64,000 nucleotides of DNA from Arcobacter sp. FWKO B (GTDB taxonomy: Bacteria > Campylobacterota > Campylobacteria > Campylobacterales > Arcobacteraceae): assembly GCF_014844135.1 (NCBI RefSeq), contig NZ_CP041403.1, positions 1,364,001-1,428,000 of the forward strand. The letters are read 5' to 3'. Position numbers and translations under genes: made by a program. A model generated the notes under the pieces. That model saw nothing but the letters and a program-made list of their open reading frames with translations. It made no database searches and was not told where the DNA came from. Shown piece after piece: positions 7,140 through 16,141 of the stretch. Each line of letters begins with the position of its first letter. Within the stretch, counting starts at the first letter, position 1.

Positions 7140-9967
7140 TAGTTATCACCTTTTAAATTGCCATTTTCATCAACTTGTGAGTGTGATTGTACACTTAATT
7201 TACCAAGCTGTACAAGTATCATTACAGTTGCCCCTACAACAACCAAAAATACTCCAAGATCAAATGCTATAGCACTTGCAATCTCAAACTCACCAACTAT
7301 TGGCCAGTGAAGATGTGTAAATGCTGATGTTAAAAATGGATATCCTATAAGCATAGAAACAAGTCCAGTTGCTGTACCTATTAATAGTCCATAAGCAATT
7401 ATTGTATCTTTTTCAAATCGTAATCTTTTCTTAGTCCAGTCAATTCCATTTGCAAGATATTGTACTATTAGAGCAACTGCAGCAATAAGTCCAGCAATAA
7501 AACCACCACCAGGGAGATTATGCCCTCTTAGGAAAATATAAACTGCAACCATCAGCATCAAAGGAAGTAATAATCTTGTAAGTGTTTGCATCATTGGTGG
7601 ATGCATATCTTTTGACCATGGATTGCCATTTATATCTGCTGTTGGTGCATATAGTTTTAGCCCTTGAAGCATTGCAAAAATACCAAGTCCTGCGATTGCA
7701 AGAACTGTTATTTCTCCTAGTGTATCAAATCCTCTAAAATCCACAAGTATAACATTTACTACATTTGTACCACCACCGCCAGTTAGAGAGTTTTCTAAGA
7801 AATATGTAGCAATTGTGCTATATTCTCTACTTAAAACAGCCATTGTAAGAATAAATACTCCAACACCACCAAGAACTGAGATAACAATATCCCTATTTAT
7901 TCTACTTTTGCTTGATTCTTTAGGTGTACTTTGTGGTAAATAATATAAAGCAAGTAATATAAGTACAATAGTAACTACTTCAACACTTAACTGAGTAAGA
8001 GCCAAATCTGGTGCAGAAAATTTTATAAATGTAAGTGAAACAATAAGCCCAACTACACTCAAACTAATAAGTGCAATAAGTCTTTTGTGATGTAAAAATG
8101 CAGTTGTAAAAGTTGCAATTACTAAAATAAGAGCTGCAACAATAGTAATCCAATCAACACTTAAAAATTCTCTATTACCAAATAATGGAGCACTACTATA
8201 GTTAAATCCTGCAATACCTACAAAAATAGAAGCACCTAAGAACCATATTACCATATTTTGCAATGAGCCACTATCAAATCTTGATGTTACACTTTGTGCA
8301 AAATTAAATACAGAATCTATAAGTTTATTATATGGTACTCTAGCATCAATGTGAGATAGGTTTTTTTCATACCATGCAAATACTTTTTCTCTTTTGTAAT
8401 AAATTAAACTACCACCAATAAATGCAACAATACTCATCATTAATGGGATATTAAAACCATGCCAAATAGCAAGTGAGTAATCTGGAAGTGGAGCTTGAAG
8501 TGAACCCATAACGGCAGTTGCAAGTATAGGAGCAACAGTAAACATAGGAAGAGTACCAACTGCAAAACAAGCAATTACAAGTAAATCAACTGGTATTTTC
8601 ATAAATCTTGGTGGTTCATGAGGTGTTTTTGGTAACTCTTTTGTCTCACCGTTGAAAAATACATCATGAATAAACCTAATAGAATAAGCAACAGAAAACA
8701 TACCAGCAACTGTAGCTAAAATAGGGATTATTAATGTATGAAGTGTAGCATCTTCTAACGCTCTTTCAAAAAACATCTCTTTACTTAAAAAGCCATTTAG
8801 AAGTGGAACACCAGCCATGGCTGAAGCTGCTACCATAGCTAAAGTGGCAGTATGAGGCATAAATGCCCAAAGTCCACTTAATCTTCTCATGTCTCTTGTA
8901 CCAGTTTCATGGTCAATAATACCAGCAACCATAAAAAGTGACGCTTTAAAAGTAGCATGGTTTATAATATGAAAAATAGCCGCTACAGCCGCAAGTGGTG
9001 TTGAAAAACCAAATAATAGTGTAATAAGCCCAAGATGACTTATTGTTGAGTATGCTAGAAGTCCTTTTAAGTCATGTTTGAACATAGCAGTAAATGCACC
9101 AATTAAAAGTGTAGCCATACCAGCAGTTGATACAAGAACTATCCATTCAGTTGTACCACTTAGAGCTGGAAAAAGTCTTGCTAGTAAGAAAATACCAGCT
9201 TTCACCATCGTAGCAGAGTGTAGATATGCTGACACTGGCGTTGGTGCTGCCATAGCATGTGGCAACCAAAAATGAAATGGAAACTGAGCTGACTTTGTAA
9301 ACACACCTAGAAGTATAAGGATAATAATAGGAGTATAGAGTGAATGACTTCTTATAAGATCACCACTAGCAAGAATATCAGTTAAATTGTAGCTTCCTAC
9401 AATATTACCAAGCATTAAAGCACCAGCTAACATAGCAAGTCCACCAGCACCAGTAATAGCTAATGCCATTTTTGCACCATCACGACCTTCAGCTTTATGT
9501 TGCCAGTAACTAATTAGTAAAAATGAACTAAGAGATGTAAGTTCCCAAAATACTACAAGCTGTAAAATATTTTCAGACAATACAATACCAAGCATAGATC
9601 CCATAAATAAAAGTAAATATGAGTAAAATCTACCCATACAATCATTTGAAGAAATATAGTATCTAGCGTAAATGATAACTAAAAGCCCTATAACTAGAAT
9701 TAATCCAGCAAACAATAACCCAAGCCCGTCAAGTCTAAAAGCAAATTCAAGCCCTATAGAACTGATCCATTGCCATGACTGTATAGTCGTAACACCTTCA
9801 AACGGAAGATGTGCATATGTATACAATATCCCAAAAGAGAGTATTGTTATAATACCTGCACTCCACGCACTTGCAATTCTATTTTGCTTGGCTACTAAAG
9901 CTGCTATTATAGCACCAAAAAAAGGCAATAGCACTATAATTGGCAAACCAAATGTTCCAAAAATCAT
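7139..9967 (-). CDS. mrpA: Na+/H+ antiporter subunit A fused to subunit B
   Basis: About 942 residues. The N-terminal 430 residues are NuoL/ND5-like (for example FPFHFWLPHAMAAPTPVSAYLHSATMVKAG), followed by the MrpA-specific helices and, at the C-terminus, a full MrpB domain (RGHNLPGGGFIAGLIAA, then IASAIAFDLGVFLVVVGAT). The fusion of A and B in one chain occurs in some Mrp operons, giving six genes in place of seven. I place the start at the ATG at 9967 (MIFGTF), preceded by GGTGG and GGTGA; an upstream ATG at 9979 is possible. The complex exports Na+ for H+ and suits a marine or alkaline habitat. Confidence 0.9.
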   Translation of the reverse strand: MIFGTFGLPIIVLLPFFGAIIAALVAKQNRIASAWSAGIITILSFGILYTYAHLPFEGVTTIQSWQWISSIGLEFAFRLDGLGLLFAGLILVIGLLVIIYARYYISSNDCMGRFYSYLLLFMGSMLGIVLSENILQLVVFWELTSLSSFLLISYWQHKAEGRDGAKMALAITGAGGLAMLAGALMLGNIVGSYNLTDILASGDLIRSHSLYTPIIILILLGVFTKSAQFPFHFWLPHAMAAPTPVSAYLHSATMVKAGIFLLARLFPALSGTTEWIVLVSTAGMATLLIGAFTAMFKHDLKGLLAYSTISHLGLITLLFGFSTPLAAVAAIFHIINHATFKASLFMVAGIIDHETGTRDMRRLSGLWAFMPHTATLAMVAASAMAGVPLLNGFLSKEMFFERALEDATLHTLIIPILATVAGMFSVAYSIRFIHDVFFNGETKELPKTPHEPPRFMKIPVDLLVIACFAVGTLPMFTVAPILATAVMGSLQAPLPDYSLAIWHGFNIPLMMSIVAFIGGSLIYYKREKVFAWYEKNLSHIDARVPYNKLIDSVFNFAQSVTSRFDSGSLQNMVIWFLGASIFVGIAGFNYSSAPLFGNREFLSVDWITIVAALILVIATFTTAFLHHKRLIALISLSVVGLIVSLTFIKFSAPDLALTQLSVEVVTIVLILLALYYLPQSTPKESSKSRINRDIVISVLGGVGVFILTMAVLSREYSTIATYFLENSLTGGGGTNVVNVILVDFRGFDTLGEITVLAIAGLGIFAMLQGLKLYAPTADINGNPWSKDMHPPMMQTLTRLLLPLMLMVAVYIFLRGHNLPGGGFIAGLIAAVALIVQYLANGIDWTKKRLRFEKDTIIAYGLLIGTATGLVSMLIGYPFLTSAFTHLHWPIVGEFEIASAIAFDLGVFLVVVGATVMILVQLGKLSVQSHSQVDENGNLKGDN

Positions 9968-9979
9968 ATTCACCACCAT

Positions 9980-10235
9980 TAGTAAACTTTTATAAAAGTT
10001 TATTTATATTCATTAAATGTTTACTATTTTATCTAAAAAAGTCTAAAAGTTTACACAGACGCCAAAAGTAATATTGATATTAAGAATTGCAAAGTATTGT
10101 TTGGAAAGCTTTTGATACACTAGATATTTCACTAAGATTAGTAGATACTTTTGGTTGTTTTAAGACAAGCCCGACATCTAGTGAAGTGGAATCTTGCAAT
10201 GCAATGAGAGGACACAAGTCGATATTCCAGATAGC
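9980..10235. other. Intergenic leader of the mrp operon
   Basis: 256 bases between the end of modC and mrpAB. The mrp promoter should lie here. On the minus strand about 50 codons directly after the modC stop remain open and in frame with modC (from 10235 down to about 10080); the sequence is less A/T-skewed than normal spacer. No RNA structure or known domain was recognised. Confidence 0.4.
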
Positions 10236-11108
10236 TTAACTCTTCACAATAATAGGATTAAACGCTTTGGATGAGATTATTACATTGTCACCTATTTTTA
10301 AAGTGGATACTTCATCCTCTGTGGCAACTATTTTGATGATGTTTTGTCCTACTAGTACAGATACTACATAAACTATATCACTTTTGCTAATATCTACTAT
10401 TTCACCGCTGAATTTGAACTTTCCGCTTATATTTTCTCCACCAAAAAGCTCCATAGGAGTGCCACTTTTTACTATTTTGCCCATTTGCAAATCTATTACA
10501 CTATGGGCTAGCTTAAATACTTCACTTTTATCGTGGCTTACTAGGAGAGTAGTGATACCAAGGAGTTTTTGAAGCCTTAAAAGCTCATCTTGAAGTTTGG
10601 TTCTCATCGCAAAATCAAGAGCAGATAGTGGCTCATCAAGTAGTAGTATTTCAGGCTCTCTTACTAGTGCTCTAGCTAGTGCAACTCGTTGTTTTTGTCC
10701 ACCAGATAAGGTTTCTGGTTTCAAATCAGATAGTTTGGTTAGTTCCATAAGTTCTAAGATTTCATCTACTTTGTGGATTCTTGATTTTGCTTCTAGTGCA
10801 TATACTAGGTTTTGTCTTACGCTCATATTTGGAAACAGTGCATAATCTTGAAAAACAAACCCAACTGCTCTTTTTTGAGGTGGAAGATTTATCCCCTTTG
10901 CTTTTGAATACCAAGTTTTACCATTGATGACTATCTCACCACTATCAGGCTCCACAAGCCCAGCTATTATTTTGAGTATGGTACTTTTCCCAGCTCCACT
11001 TTTGCCAAAAAGTACTGTTAGCTTGCTATTTTCTATCTCTTTATCAATATCAAGATATATAGCCCCATCACTTCCTAGGAGTTCTTTTTGTATGTTTAGG
11101 TGTGTCAT
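10236..11108 (-). CDS. modC: Molybdate ABC transporter ATP-binding protein
   Basis: About 290 residues. Walker A GKSGAGKS, Q-loop in VFQDYALFPNMSV, signature LSGGQKQRVALARAL, Walker B EILLLDEPLSALD and H-loop VSHDKSE are all present. The C-terminal 70 residues form a TOBE-type regulatory domain (SGKFKFSGEIVDI...NVIISSKAF). It energises molybdate import through ModB. I choose the ATG at 11108 (MTHLNIQ), which has GGAG 9 bases upstream, over the ATG at 11129. In the mod cluster it is separated from modB by an unrelated regulator-like gene. Confidence 0.93.
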   Translation of the reverse strand: MTHLNIQKELLGSDGAIYLDIDKEIENSKLTVLFGKSGAGKSTILKIIAGLVEPDSGEIVINGKTWYSKAKGINLPPQKRAVGFVFQDYALFPNMSVRQNLVYALEAKSRIHKVDEILELMELTKLSDLKPETLSGGQKQRVALARALVREPEILLLDEPLSALDFAMRTKLQDELLRLQKLLGITTLLVSHDKSEVFKLAHSVIDLQMGKIVKSGTPMELFGGENISGKFKFSGEIVDISKSDIVYVVSVLVGQNIIKIVATEDEVSTLKIGDNVIISSKAFNPIIVKS

Positions 11109-11138
11109 TTTAGTTTCTCCAAATCTCATTTAGCAAAT
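11106..11138 (-). repeat. Direct repeat copy 1 at the modC start
   Basis: On the plus strand cattttagtttctccaaat (11106-11124) includes the modC start codon and ribosome site; atttagcaaat follows at 11128-11138. The same two blocks recur at the start of the next gene upstream (12504-12549). Confidence 0.8.
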
Positions 11139-11162
11139 CTATTTCATAATTTGAGTTCAATC

Positions 11163-12506
11163 TCAAGATATTATCTCCCAGTATCCGCCCTTAGCACTGC
11201 CGTTTCGTTTAATAATATTTTCTTCTTTTAGCTTTTTGATATGTTTTTCTATTGCTGTTGTACTTATGTCAAGCTGGGTAGCAAGTGCCGTAATTGGGAT
11301 TTTTGGATTATTCTGCATAAGCTTTATAATACTTTGTTGTGTTTCACCCAACTTTTCACCCAACTTTTCACCCAACCGATTAGGTATACTGTTATCGGTA
11401 TTGAAATAAAACTCCACCCAAAGACCATTTAGCCATCTAAACTGTGGGATAATACCGTTGAACTTTTGTGATTCTTCTATTATCTTTTCTATTCCTCTTC
11501 CCCAAGACTCGATATAACCAGCCAAGAAAAAAGGATATGCAATAGCAGGGTTGTGAGGTTCTGAATTGTGTTTTTGCATCAGTGTATCTAGTGTCCAATG
11601 TGGTGGTAAATCTCCTGCATTCCACATAAGAAGTTTATCATCATATACACTTATTTGAATAGTTTGCTGTGAACCATAGTCTTTATGTACTACTGCATTA
11701 ATAAGGGCTTCCCTAAAGGCTAGTTCTGAGACTGGAAAACTTTCAACCCTTTGAACCCCTTCATAAGAGATGATAGCTTTTAGATACTTTGTAAATATAA
11801 GCTCCATAGTTTTATCTACTTGCTCAAAAAGATTACCTTCTATCATATCTTGATAAACCAAATCGCTATTTGATTTAAAATATCCTATTTTTATAGTGCT
11901 TCCTGTTACATATCTTTGAGGCTCTTTTGCAAATAAAAGTGTCGCTGCCCTTTTTAGATAATCACCCTCTTTAAGATGAAGTTTATTTATAAGAATCTCA
12001 TCACTCTCTTTCAAAAGTTCATTATCAATTCTTTGTTTTTTTTCAGCCTTTTGGCGAAAGAGCCTAAATGCAAAAGGGTCTAAATCATCAAAACCAAAAT
12101 AAGGCACAGGTACGCCATCCCATTTTTTACCTTGTCTTCCAAGTAAAAACTTATCAAGTGAAGCACCTTTTAGTTCTTGTGTACTGCTTCCGCTTCTATA
12201 GTAATATGAGCCTTTATAACTTATAGGGTATGGATATTTATCAGTGATAATTTCAAGATACTCTTTATTTTCATTTTGTTTGAGATTGACATCTACCATT
12301 ATGCCTAAAATATCTCTTACTTTGTTTGGTATATCTTCAAGAAGTTTTTTGGCATTATCTATTCCGATGATATTGCAATCATCATTTACCCCGATATATA
12401 GCTTACCACCATCGCTATTTGTAAATGCACTTAATGTTTTGATGTATTCATCTTTCCAGATTTGTTTGAATTCTATGTTTTGTGATTCGTTAAGATTTAG
12501 ATTCAT
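11163..12506 (-). CDS. AlbA_2/Schlafen-type ATP-binding transcriptional regulator-like protein
   Basis: 447 residues. The N-terminus (IEFKQIWKDEYIKTLSAFTNSDGGKLYIGVNDD) is the AlbA_2 (divergent Schlafen AAA) domain. The middle (LNAVVHKDYG..., YDDKLLMWNAGDLP, GYIESWGRGIEKI) is the GHKL-like HATPase_C_4 domain. The last 65 residues carry a winged helix (NPKIPITALATQLDISTTAIEKHIKKL). Just before the helix is a Gly-Glu-Lys-Leu repeat encoded by a 12-bp tandem repeat. Proteins of this class are poorly understood, often mobile, and sometimes tied to defence. It interrupts the mod operon and has its own 115-base leader with a palindrome. Confidence 0.85.
   Translation of the reverse strand: MNLNLNESQNIEFKQIWKDEYIKTLSAFTNSDGGKLYIGVNDDCNIIGIDNAKKLLEDIPNKVRDILGIMVDVNLKQNENKEYLEIITDKYPYPISYKGSYYYRSGSSTQELKGASLDKFLLGRQGKKWDGVPVPYFGFDDLDPFAFRLFRQKAEKKQRIDNELLKESDEILINKLHLKEGDYLKRAATLLFAKEPQRYVTGSTIKIGYFKSNSDLVYQDMIEGNLFEQVDKTMELIFTKYLKAIISYEGVQRVESFPVSELAFREALINAVVHKDYGSQQTIQISVYDDKLLMWNAGDLPPHWTLDTLMQKHNSEPHNPAIAYPFFLAGYIESWGRGIEKIIEESQKFNGIIPQFRWLNGLWVEFYFNTDNSIPNRLGEKLGEKLGETQQSIIKLMQNNPKIPITALATQLDISTTAIEKHIKKLKEENIIKRNGSAKGGYWEIIS
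11342..11376 (-). repeat. 12-bp tandem repeat inside the regulator gene
   Basis: Three consecutive units of ttttcacccaac (the first lacking one base) at 11342-11376 encode GEKLGEKLGE on the minus strand, as a linker between the ATPase-like part and the winged helix. Units are in frame, so copy-number change would only alter linker length. Confidence 0.8.
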
Positions 12507-12549
12507 TTTAGTTTCTCCAAATTTCTATATTTACCCATATTTAGCAAAT
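12504..12549 (-). repeat. Direct repeat copy 2 at the regulator gene start
   Basis: cattttagtttctccaaat (12504-12522) is identical to 11106-11124 over 19 bases, and atttagcaaat (12539-12549) repeats 11128-11138, with a 13-base longer spacer. Together the copies bracket the regulator gene. Confidence 0.8.
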
Positions 12550-12567
12550 TGTTCCAAAATGGAACAA
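12549..12567. promoter_or_regulatory. Palindromic candidate operator
   Basis: ttgttcca-aaa-tggaacaa: perfect 8-bp arms around three bases, 43 bases upstream of the regulator gene start. Its spacing suits an autoregulatory operator for the winged-helix protein; binding is inferred only. Confidence 0.45.
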
Positions 12568-12621
12568 GTTATATTTTCAGATTGTTCATTATCGTTATGA
12601 ATAACTTAGAATCCCATAAAC

Positions 12622-13302
12622 TTAAAACTTACTCCGTAACATCTGTTTATTCACCATATAAACAAAAAGCAATATCACAAATGATATGACAAAAAGGGTA
12701 AGTGCATATTGGTTTGCCAAAGAGTAATTTAAAGCTTCCACTTCGTCATATATAGCAATACTTGCCACCCTTGTCTCTCCTGCTATATTACCACCCATCA
12801 TCAAAACTACCCCAAACTCACCCACCGTATGGGCAAATGAGATAACAATACCTGTAAGAAGTGCAGGGCGGATGTTTGGTAGGAGGATATTTAGCAAAAT
12901 ATTTATTTTACTTTTTCCCAAAGTCAAAGCTGCATCTACTAGATTTCGTGGCAATGAACTAAATCCACTTTGCAATGGATGTACCATAAAAGGCAAGCTA
13001 AATATAATAGAAGCTATCACAAGCCCCTCAAATGTAAAGACAAGCCTAAGGTCAAACATCTCATCAAGCCATAGCCCAAACCCATCACGGGGTGAAAAAA
13101 ACACTAGCATATAAAACCCTAGCACAGAAGGAGGAAGCACCAAAGACATAGATACTATCGCCTCAATAGCAGGTTTAAATCTATTTTTGGTGTATGCAAG
13201 AAAATATGCCAGTGGAATACCAATAAAAAGCAAGATTACAGTGGTAATTCCTGCTAACTTAAAAGTCAGCAACATTGTTTGTATAAAACTTTCTTCTATC
13301 AT
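12622..13302 (-). CDS. modB: Molybdate ABC transporter permease
   Basis: 226 residues with five or six membrane helices. The inner-membrane signature for contact with ModC is visible in AALTLGKSKINILLNILLPNIRPALLTG, and SFAHTVGEFGVVLMMGGNIAGETRV is typical of ModB. The start overlaps the stop of the TOBE gene by 4 bases (13299-13302). Confidence 0.93.
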   Translation of the reverse strand: MIEESFIQTMLLTFKLAGITTVILLFIGIPLAYFLAYTKNRFKPAIEAIVSMSLVLPPSVLGFYMLVFFSPRDGFGLWLDEMFDLRLVFTFEGLVIASIIFSLPFMVHPLQSGFSSLPRNLVDAALTLGKSKINILLNILLPNIRPALLTGIVISFAHTVGEFGVVLMMGGNIAGETRVASIAIYDEVEALNYSLANQYALTLFVISFVILLFVYMVNKQMLRSKF

Positions 13303-13700
13303 GCTTGATTCCTAGTTCTTAAAGTAATTTCATTTGCTTTTACAAGCCATAAGAACTCCCCACCTATAGCTATATCTAGTGCTTGTACTGAATTGGTAGT
13401 GATTATAGATTTTATAAGAGTATTTTGAAAAGCAAAACTTATTTCACTCAAAATTTCTCCTTTTTTTATATCCTTAACTTCACCAAAGAATGAGTTTTTT
13501 GCACTTATTTTTGAAGTGATAGTGGCTACCAAAACTTCTGTTTCTTTAAACAAAATTTCGACATTATCCTTGATTTTTAAATCCATAGTATTTGCATCTA
13601 ATAAAATAGAAGAAAAAATCATTCCATTTACATCTATAAAAACTTGTGATATTTCGCCAGAGGTTTTTATGTCTATAATATTGCCTTGTAGTATATTCAT
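13299..13700 (-). CDS. Two-domain TOBE (Mop-like) molybdate-binding protein
   Basis: 133 residues made of two tandem Mop/TOBE units (about residues 1-65 and 66-133); SAKNSFFGEVKDIKKGEI in the second unit is the typical molybdate-binding strand-turn. It has no DNA-binding or transport domain, so it is probably a cytoplasmic molybdate store or sensor. It overlaps modD upstream and modB downstream by ATGA-type junctions. Confidence 0.8.
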   Translation of the reverse strand: MNILQGNIIDIKTSGEISQVFIDVNGMIFSSILLDANTMDLKIKDNVEILFKETEVLVATITSKISAKNSFFGEVKDIKKGEILSEISFAFQNTLIKSIITTNSVQALDIAIGGEFLWLVKANEITLRTRNQA

Positions 13701-14524
13701 GATAAAGCCTCCATCCTTACTTTGATGTCAGCAGGTTTTGCATGGTATGGTGAAGATGTCACAATAAAATCAACCCCTGTTTTTACATACTTTTCTATAT
13801 TGTCAAGATTTATTCCGCCAGTAGCAGACACCAAAAGGCTAGGGTAGAGTTTTTTTAATTCTACGCACATTCTTAGCTCATCAAAACTCATTTTCTCACA
13901 TTGAAGTATATCAGCTCCAAGGGAAGCAAAAAAGTTTGCTTGATTTAGGTCATCTACTTCTACAGCTATTTTTTTCTCGCCAAACTTATTTTTTAGACTT
14001 ATGAATTTAGTCTCAAGTTCGTTTTTTTCTTTTAAAAACTCCAGATGGTTACCAAATACCAAAATAGAATCATAAAGCCCAAGTCGATGGATAGTCCCAC
14101 CACCGCATACTACAGCTTTTGTCATAAGCTCTTTGGTATTTGGGAAGTTTTTTCTTGTAGTGGCTATTTCAATATTTGGGTTTATCTCTTTTGCTTTTTT
14201 TGTCATACTATATGTATAGGTGGAGATGCCACTAAGATATTCAAGCAAATTTTGTGATATTTTCCAAGCTTTATGAAGCTTGGAAGCGTCACTTTGACAA
14301 GATATCAATAATTCTTTTGCTTTCACACTTTGCCCATCTTTTACATAAATCTTATGCTCTATTGATAAATATTCCAAAATTTGTTTTACATATTCTATAC
14401 CACAGATGATACAATCATGTTTTGATGTAAAGCTCATAGAACCTTTTTTGTCACCTATTTCAAGTCCAAGTGTAGTTAGGTCAAATAAACCTATATCTTC
14501 TTGTATTAAATCTTGAATATTCAT
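13697..14524 (-). CDS. modD: ModD, quinolinate-phosphoribosyltransferase-like protein
   Basis: 275 residues of the NadC fold. The motifs ATTRKNFPNTKELMTKAVVCGG and DDLNQANFFASLGADILQCE with LLVSATGGINLDNIEKYVKTGVDFIVTSSPYHA follow the family. In proteobacteria modD is found inside molybdate clusters and is thought to use a pyridine or related substrate; its exact reaction is not established. Both edges are tightly coupled to neighbouring mod genes. Confidence 0.85.
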   Translation of the reverse strand: MNIQDLIQEDIGLFDLTTLGLEIGDKKGSMSFTSKHDCIICGIEYVKQILEYLSIEHKIYVKDGQSVKAKELLISCQSDASKLHKAWKISQNLLEYLSGISTYTYSMTKKAKEINPNIEIATTRKNFPNTKELMTKAVVCGGGTIHRLGLYDSILVFGNHLEFLKEKNELETKFISLKNKFGEKKIAVEVDDLNQANFFASLGADILQCEKMSFDELRMCVELKKLYPSLLVSATGGINLDNIEKYVKTGVDFIVTSSPYHAKPADIKVRMEALS

Positions 14525-14561
14525 TTTACAACCTTATTTAAATTCATTGTATCAAAAAGCT

Positions 14562-15296
14562 TTATGGTACATTATAGCCATGACTTTTAATAATCTCTTT
14601 ACCCTTAGCTGATATTACAAATTCTGCAAATTCTTTGGCTAATGTTTTGTTCTCACCAAGTTTTGTTATCACAAAGCAGTGTTCAAGTGGCGTATATAAA
14701 GAGTCATCAAGAAGTACATAAACTCCTTTTGAGTTTGTATTATTTTTTAATAAAGCATAAGGAACCATTCCAATTTCAACTGTACCAGTATCAACAAAAT
14801 GGGCAGCTTGCGCAACATTATCTCCTAAAACCAATTTTGACTTTGCAATATCTGCAAAAGATGTTTTTTCTATTATTTCAATAGCTGCCTTACCATATGG
14901 GGCAAGTTTAGGATTTGCTATGGCAATTTTTTTTACACTTTTTTCATTCATAGAAGATAAATCGCTAGTCAATAATTTTTCATTTAGACTATAAAGTGTA
15001 AGTAGTCCATAAGCATATGTAATTGGCTTTGTTGATCCTTTTTTATCATCATAAATAGCTTGTGCATATGTTCTATCAGCTGAAAAAAACATATCAAATT
15101 CCATTCCATTTGTAAGTTGAGCATAACCTCTACCTGCTGAACCTATAAATAAAGTGATATCTGAATCTTTTTTATCTTTTAAAAATTCATTTTTTAAATC
15201 TTCAAGTGCAAGCTTCATAGCTGTTGCACCATATATTTGGATATTTTGAGCATTAAGTGATAATGCCAATAAGATAAATAAAATTATTTTTTTCAT
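14562..15296 (-). CDS. modA: Molybdate-binding periplasmic protein, copy 1
   Basis: 244 residues with a Sec signal peptide (about 16 residues, ending ALSLNA). The ligand-binding fold is shown by IYGATAMKLALEDL, FIGSAGRGYAQLTNG, FFSADRTYAQAI and the later IANPKLAPYGKAA, VLGDNVAQAAHFVDTG. It starts right after the stop of a second modA-like gene. Copy 1 and copy 2 are clearly diverged, so they may differ in oxyanion preference (molybdate versus tungstate). Confidence 0.88.
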   Translation of the reverse strand: MKKIILFILLALSLNAQNIQIYGATAMKLALEDLKNEFLKDKKDSDITLFIGSAGRGYAQLTNGMEFDMFFSADRTYAQAIYDDKKGSTKPITYAYGLLTLYSLNEKLLTSDLSSMNEKSVKKIAIANPKLAPYGKAAIEIIEKTSFADIAKSKLVLGDNVAQAAHFVDTGTVEIGMVPYALLKNNTNSKGVYVLLDDSLYTPLEHCFVITKLGENKTLAKEFAEFVISAKGKEIIKSHGYNVP

Positions 15297-16055
15297 TTAG
15301 TTATCCTTTGGTGTCTCAAAACCATATTTTTTCATGATTTTCATCGCATCATCTGTCAATGTAAAATCATAAAACTCAAAAGCCAGTTTAGAATCTTTTG
15401 CATATTTTGTGATTCCATATCCTTGCAAAAGTGGCTCATGAAGTTTGTCATCTATTAGATAATAGCTAGAAGTTTTTGAATCTGCTATGGTTGGAGCAAG
15501 AGCAAGGGAAAGTGCTATAATACCAATATCAGCTGCACCACTTTGGACAAACTGTGCAGTGTGTGAGATATTTTCACCAAGGACTAGTTTTGTTTCAACA
15601 TTTTTATATAGATTCAAAGACTCCAAAGCTTGTTTTGCTTTTTCACCATAAGGAGCGTGAGCAGGAGATGCTATAGCAATTTTCTTTACCCAAGATTCAT
15701 TTAGGTTATCAAATCCCTTATTAGCATCAAACTTTGGATGAGTACTCCAAATCACAACTCTTCCAAGAGCATATAATCTTGGTTTTGTGATAATGTCTCC
15801 TTGAGAGTAAAGTTTTTCTACAAATGCTTCATTTGCACTATAATACAAATGATAAGGAGCACCATTTTCTACTTGATGAAGTCCTTTACCTGAACTTCCA
15901 TAAATCATCTCCATTTCATGACTTGGATTTTGTTTTAAAAAAGCCTCTTTAACTTCATCCAAAGCAAACCTAAGATCAGCCGCCGCAAAAACAGTAATCT
16001 TATCACCAAAAACCACACTAACCAATAAACCAATTGTAAATATTAATCTCAACAT
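15297..16055 (-). CDS. modA: Molybdate-binding periplasmic protein, copy 2
   Basis: About 252 residues, first transporter gene after modE. The signal peptide is MLRLIFTIGLLVSVVFG. Ligand-site stretches AAADLRFALDEV, YGSSGKGLHQVENG, IASPAHAPYGEKA and LGENISHTAQFVQSG are clear. I choose the ATG at 16055, which has GGAG 6 bases upstream; upstream ATGs at 16061, 16067 and 16103 would add residues before the signal peptide. Its ATG-to-stop end abuts copy 1 with no gap. Confidence 0.88.
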   Translation of the reverse strand: MLRLIFTIGLLVSVVFGDKITVFAAADLRFALDEVKEAFLKQNPSHEMEMIYGSSGKGLHQVENGAPYHLYYSANEAFVEKLYSQGDIITKPRLYALGRVVIWSTHPKFDANKGFDNLNESWVKKIAIASPAHAPYGEKAKQALESLNLYKNVETKLVLGENISHTAQFVQSGAADIGIIALSLALAPTIADSKTSSYYLIDDKLHEPLLQGYGITKYAKDSKLAFEFYDFTLTDDAMKIMKKYGFETPKDN

Positions 16056-16089
16056 AATCATCTCCATTTTATTTAATGAATAATTAACC

Positions 16090-16104
16090 AGTGGCAAAGC
16101 CACT
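16090..16104. other. Hairpin between modE and modA
   Basis: AGTGGC-AAA-GCCACT, a GC-rich 6-bp stem in an otherwise A/T spacer, followed on the modE side by two copies of a TTATTAGTTATT unit (about 16111-16136). No T-run follows in the direction of transcription, so it could be a partial attenuator or processing point, not a full terminator. Confidence 0.45.
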
Positions 16105-16141
16105 CAACAATTATTAGTTATTCATTATTAGTTATTAATTT

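Noticed and set aside
16090-16104. Hairpin between modE and modA considered as a molybdenum-cofactor riboswitch
   Set aside because: It is one 6-bp stem with none of the conserved Moco motif; the region is too short.
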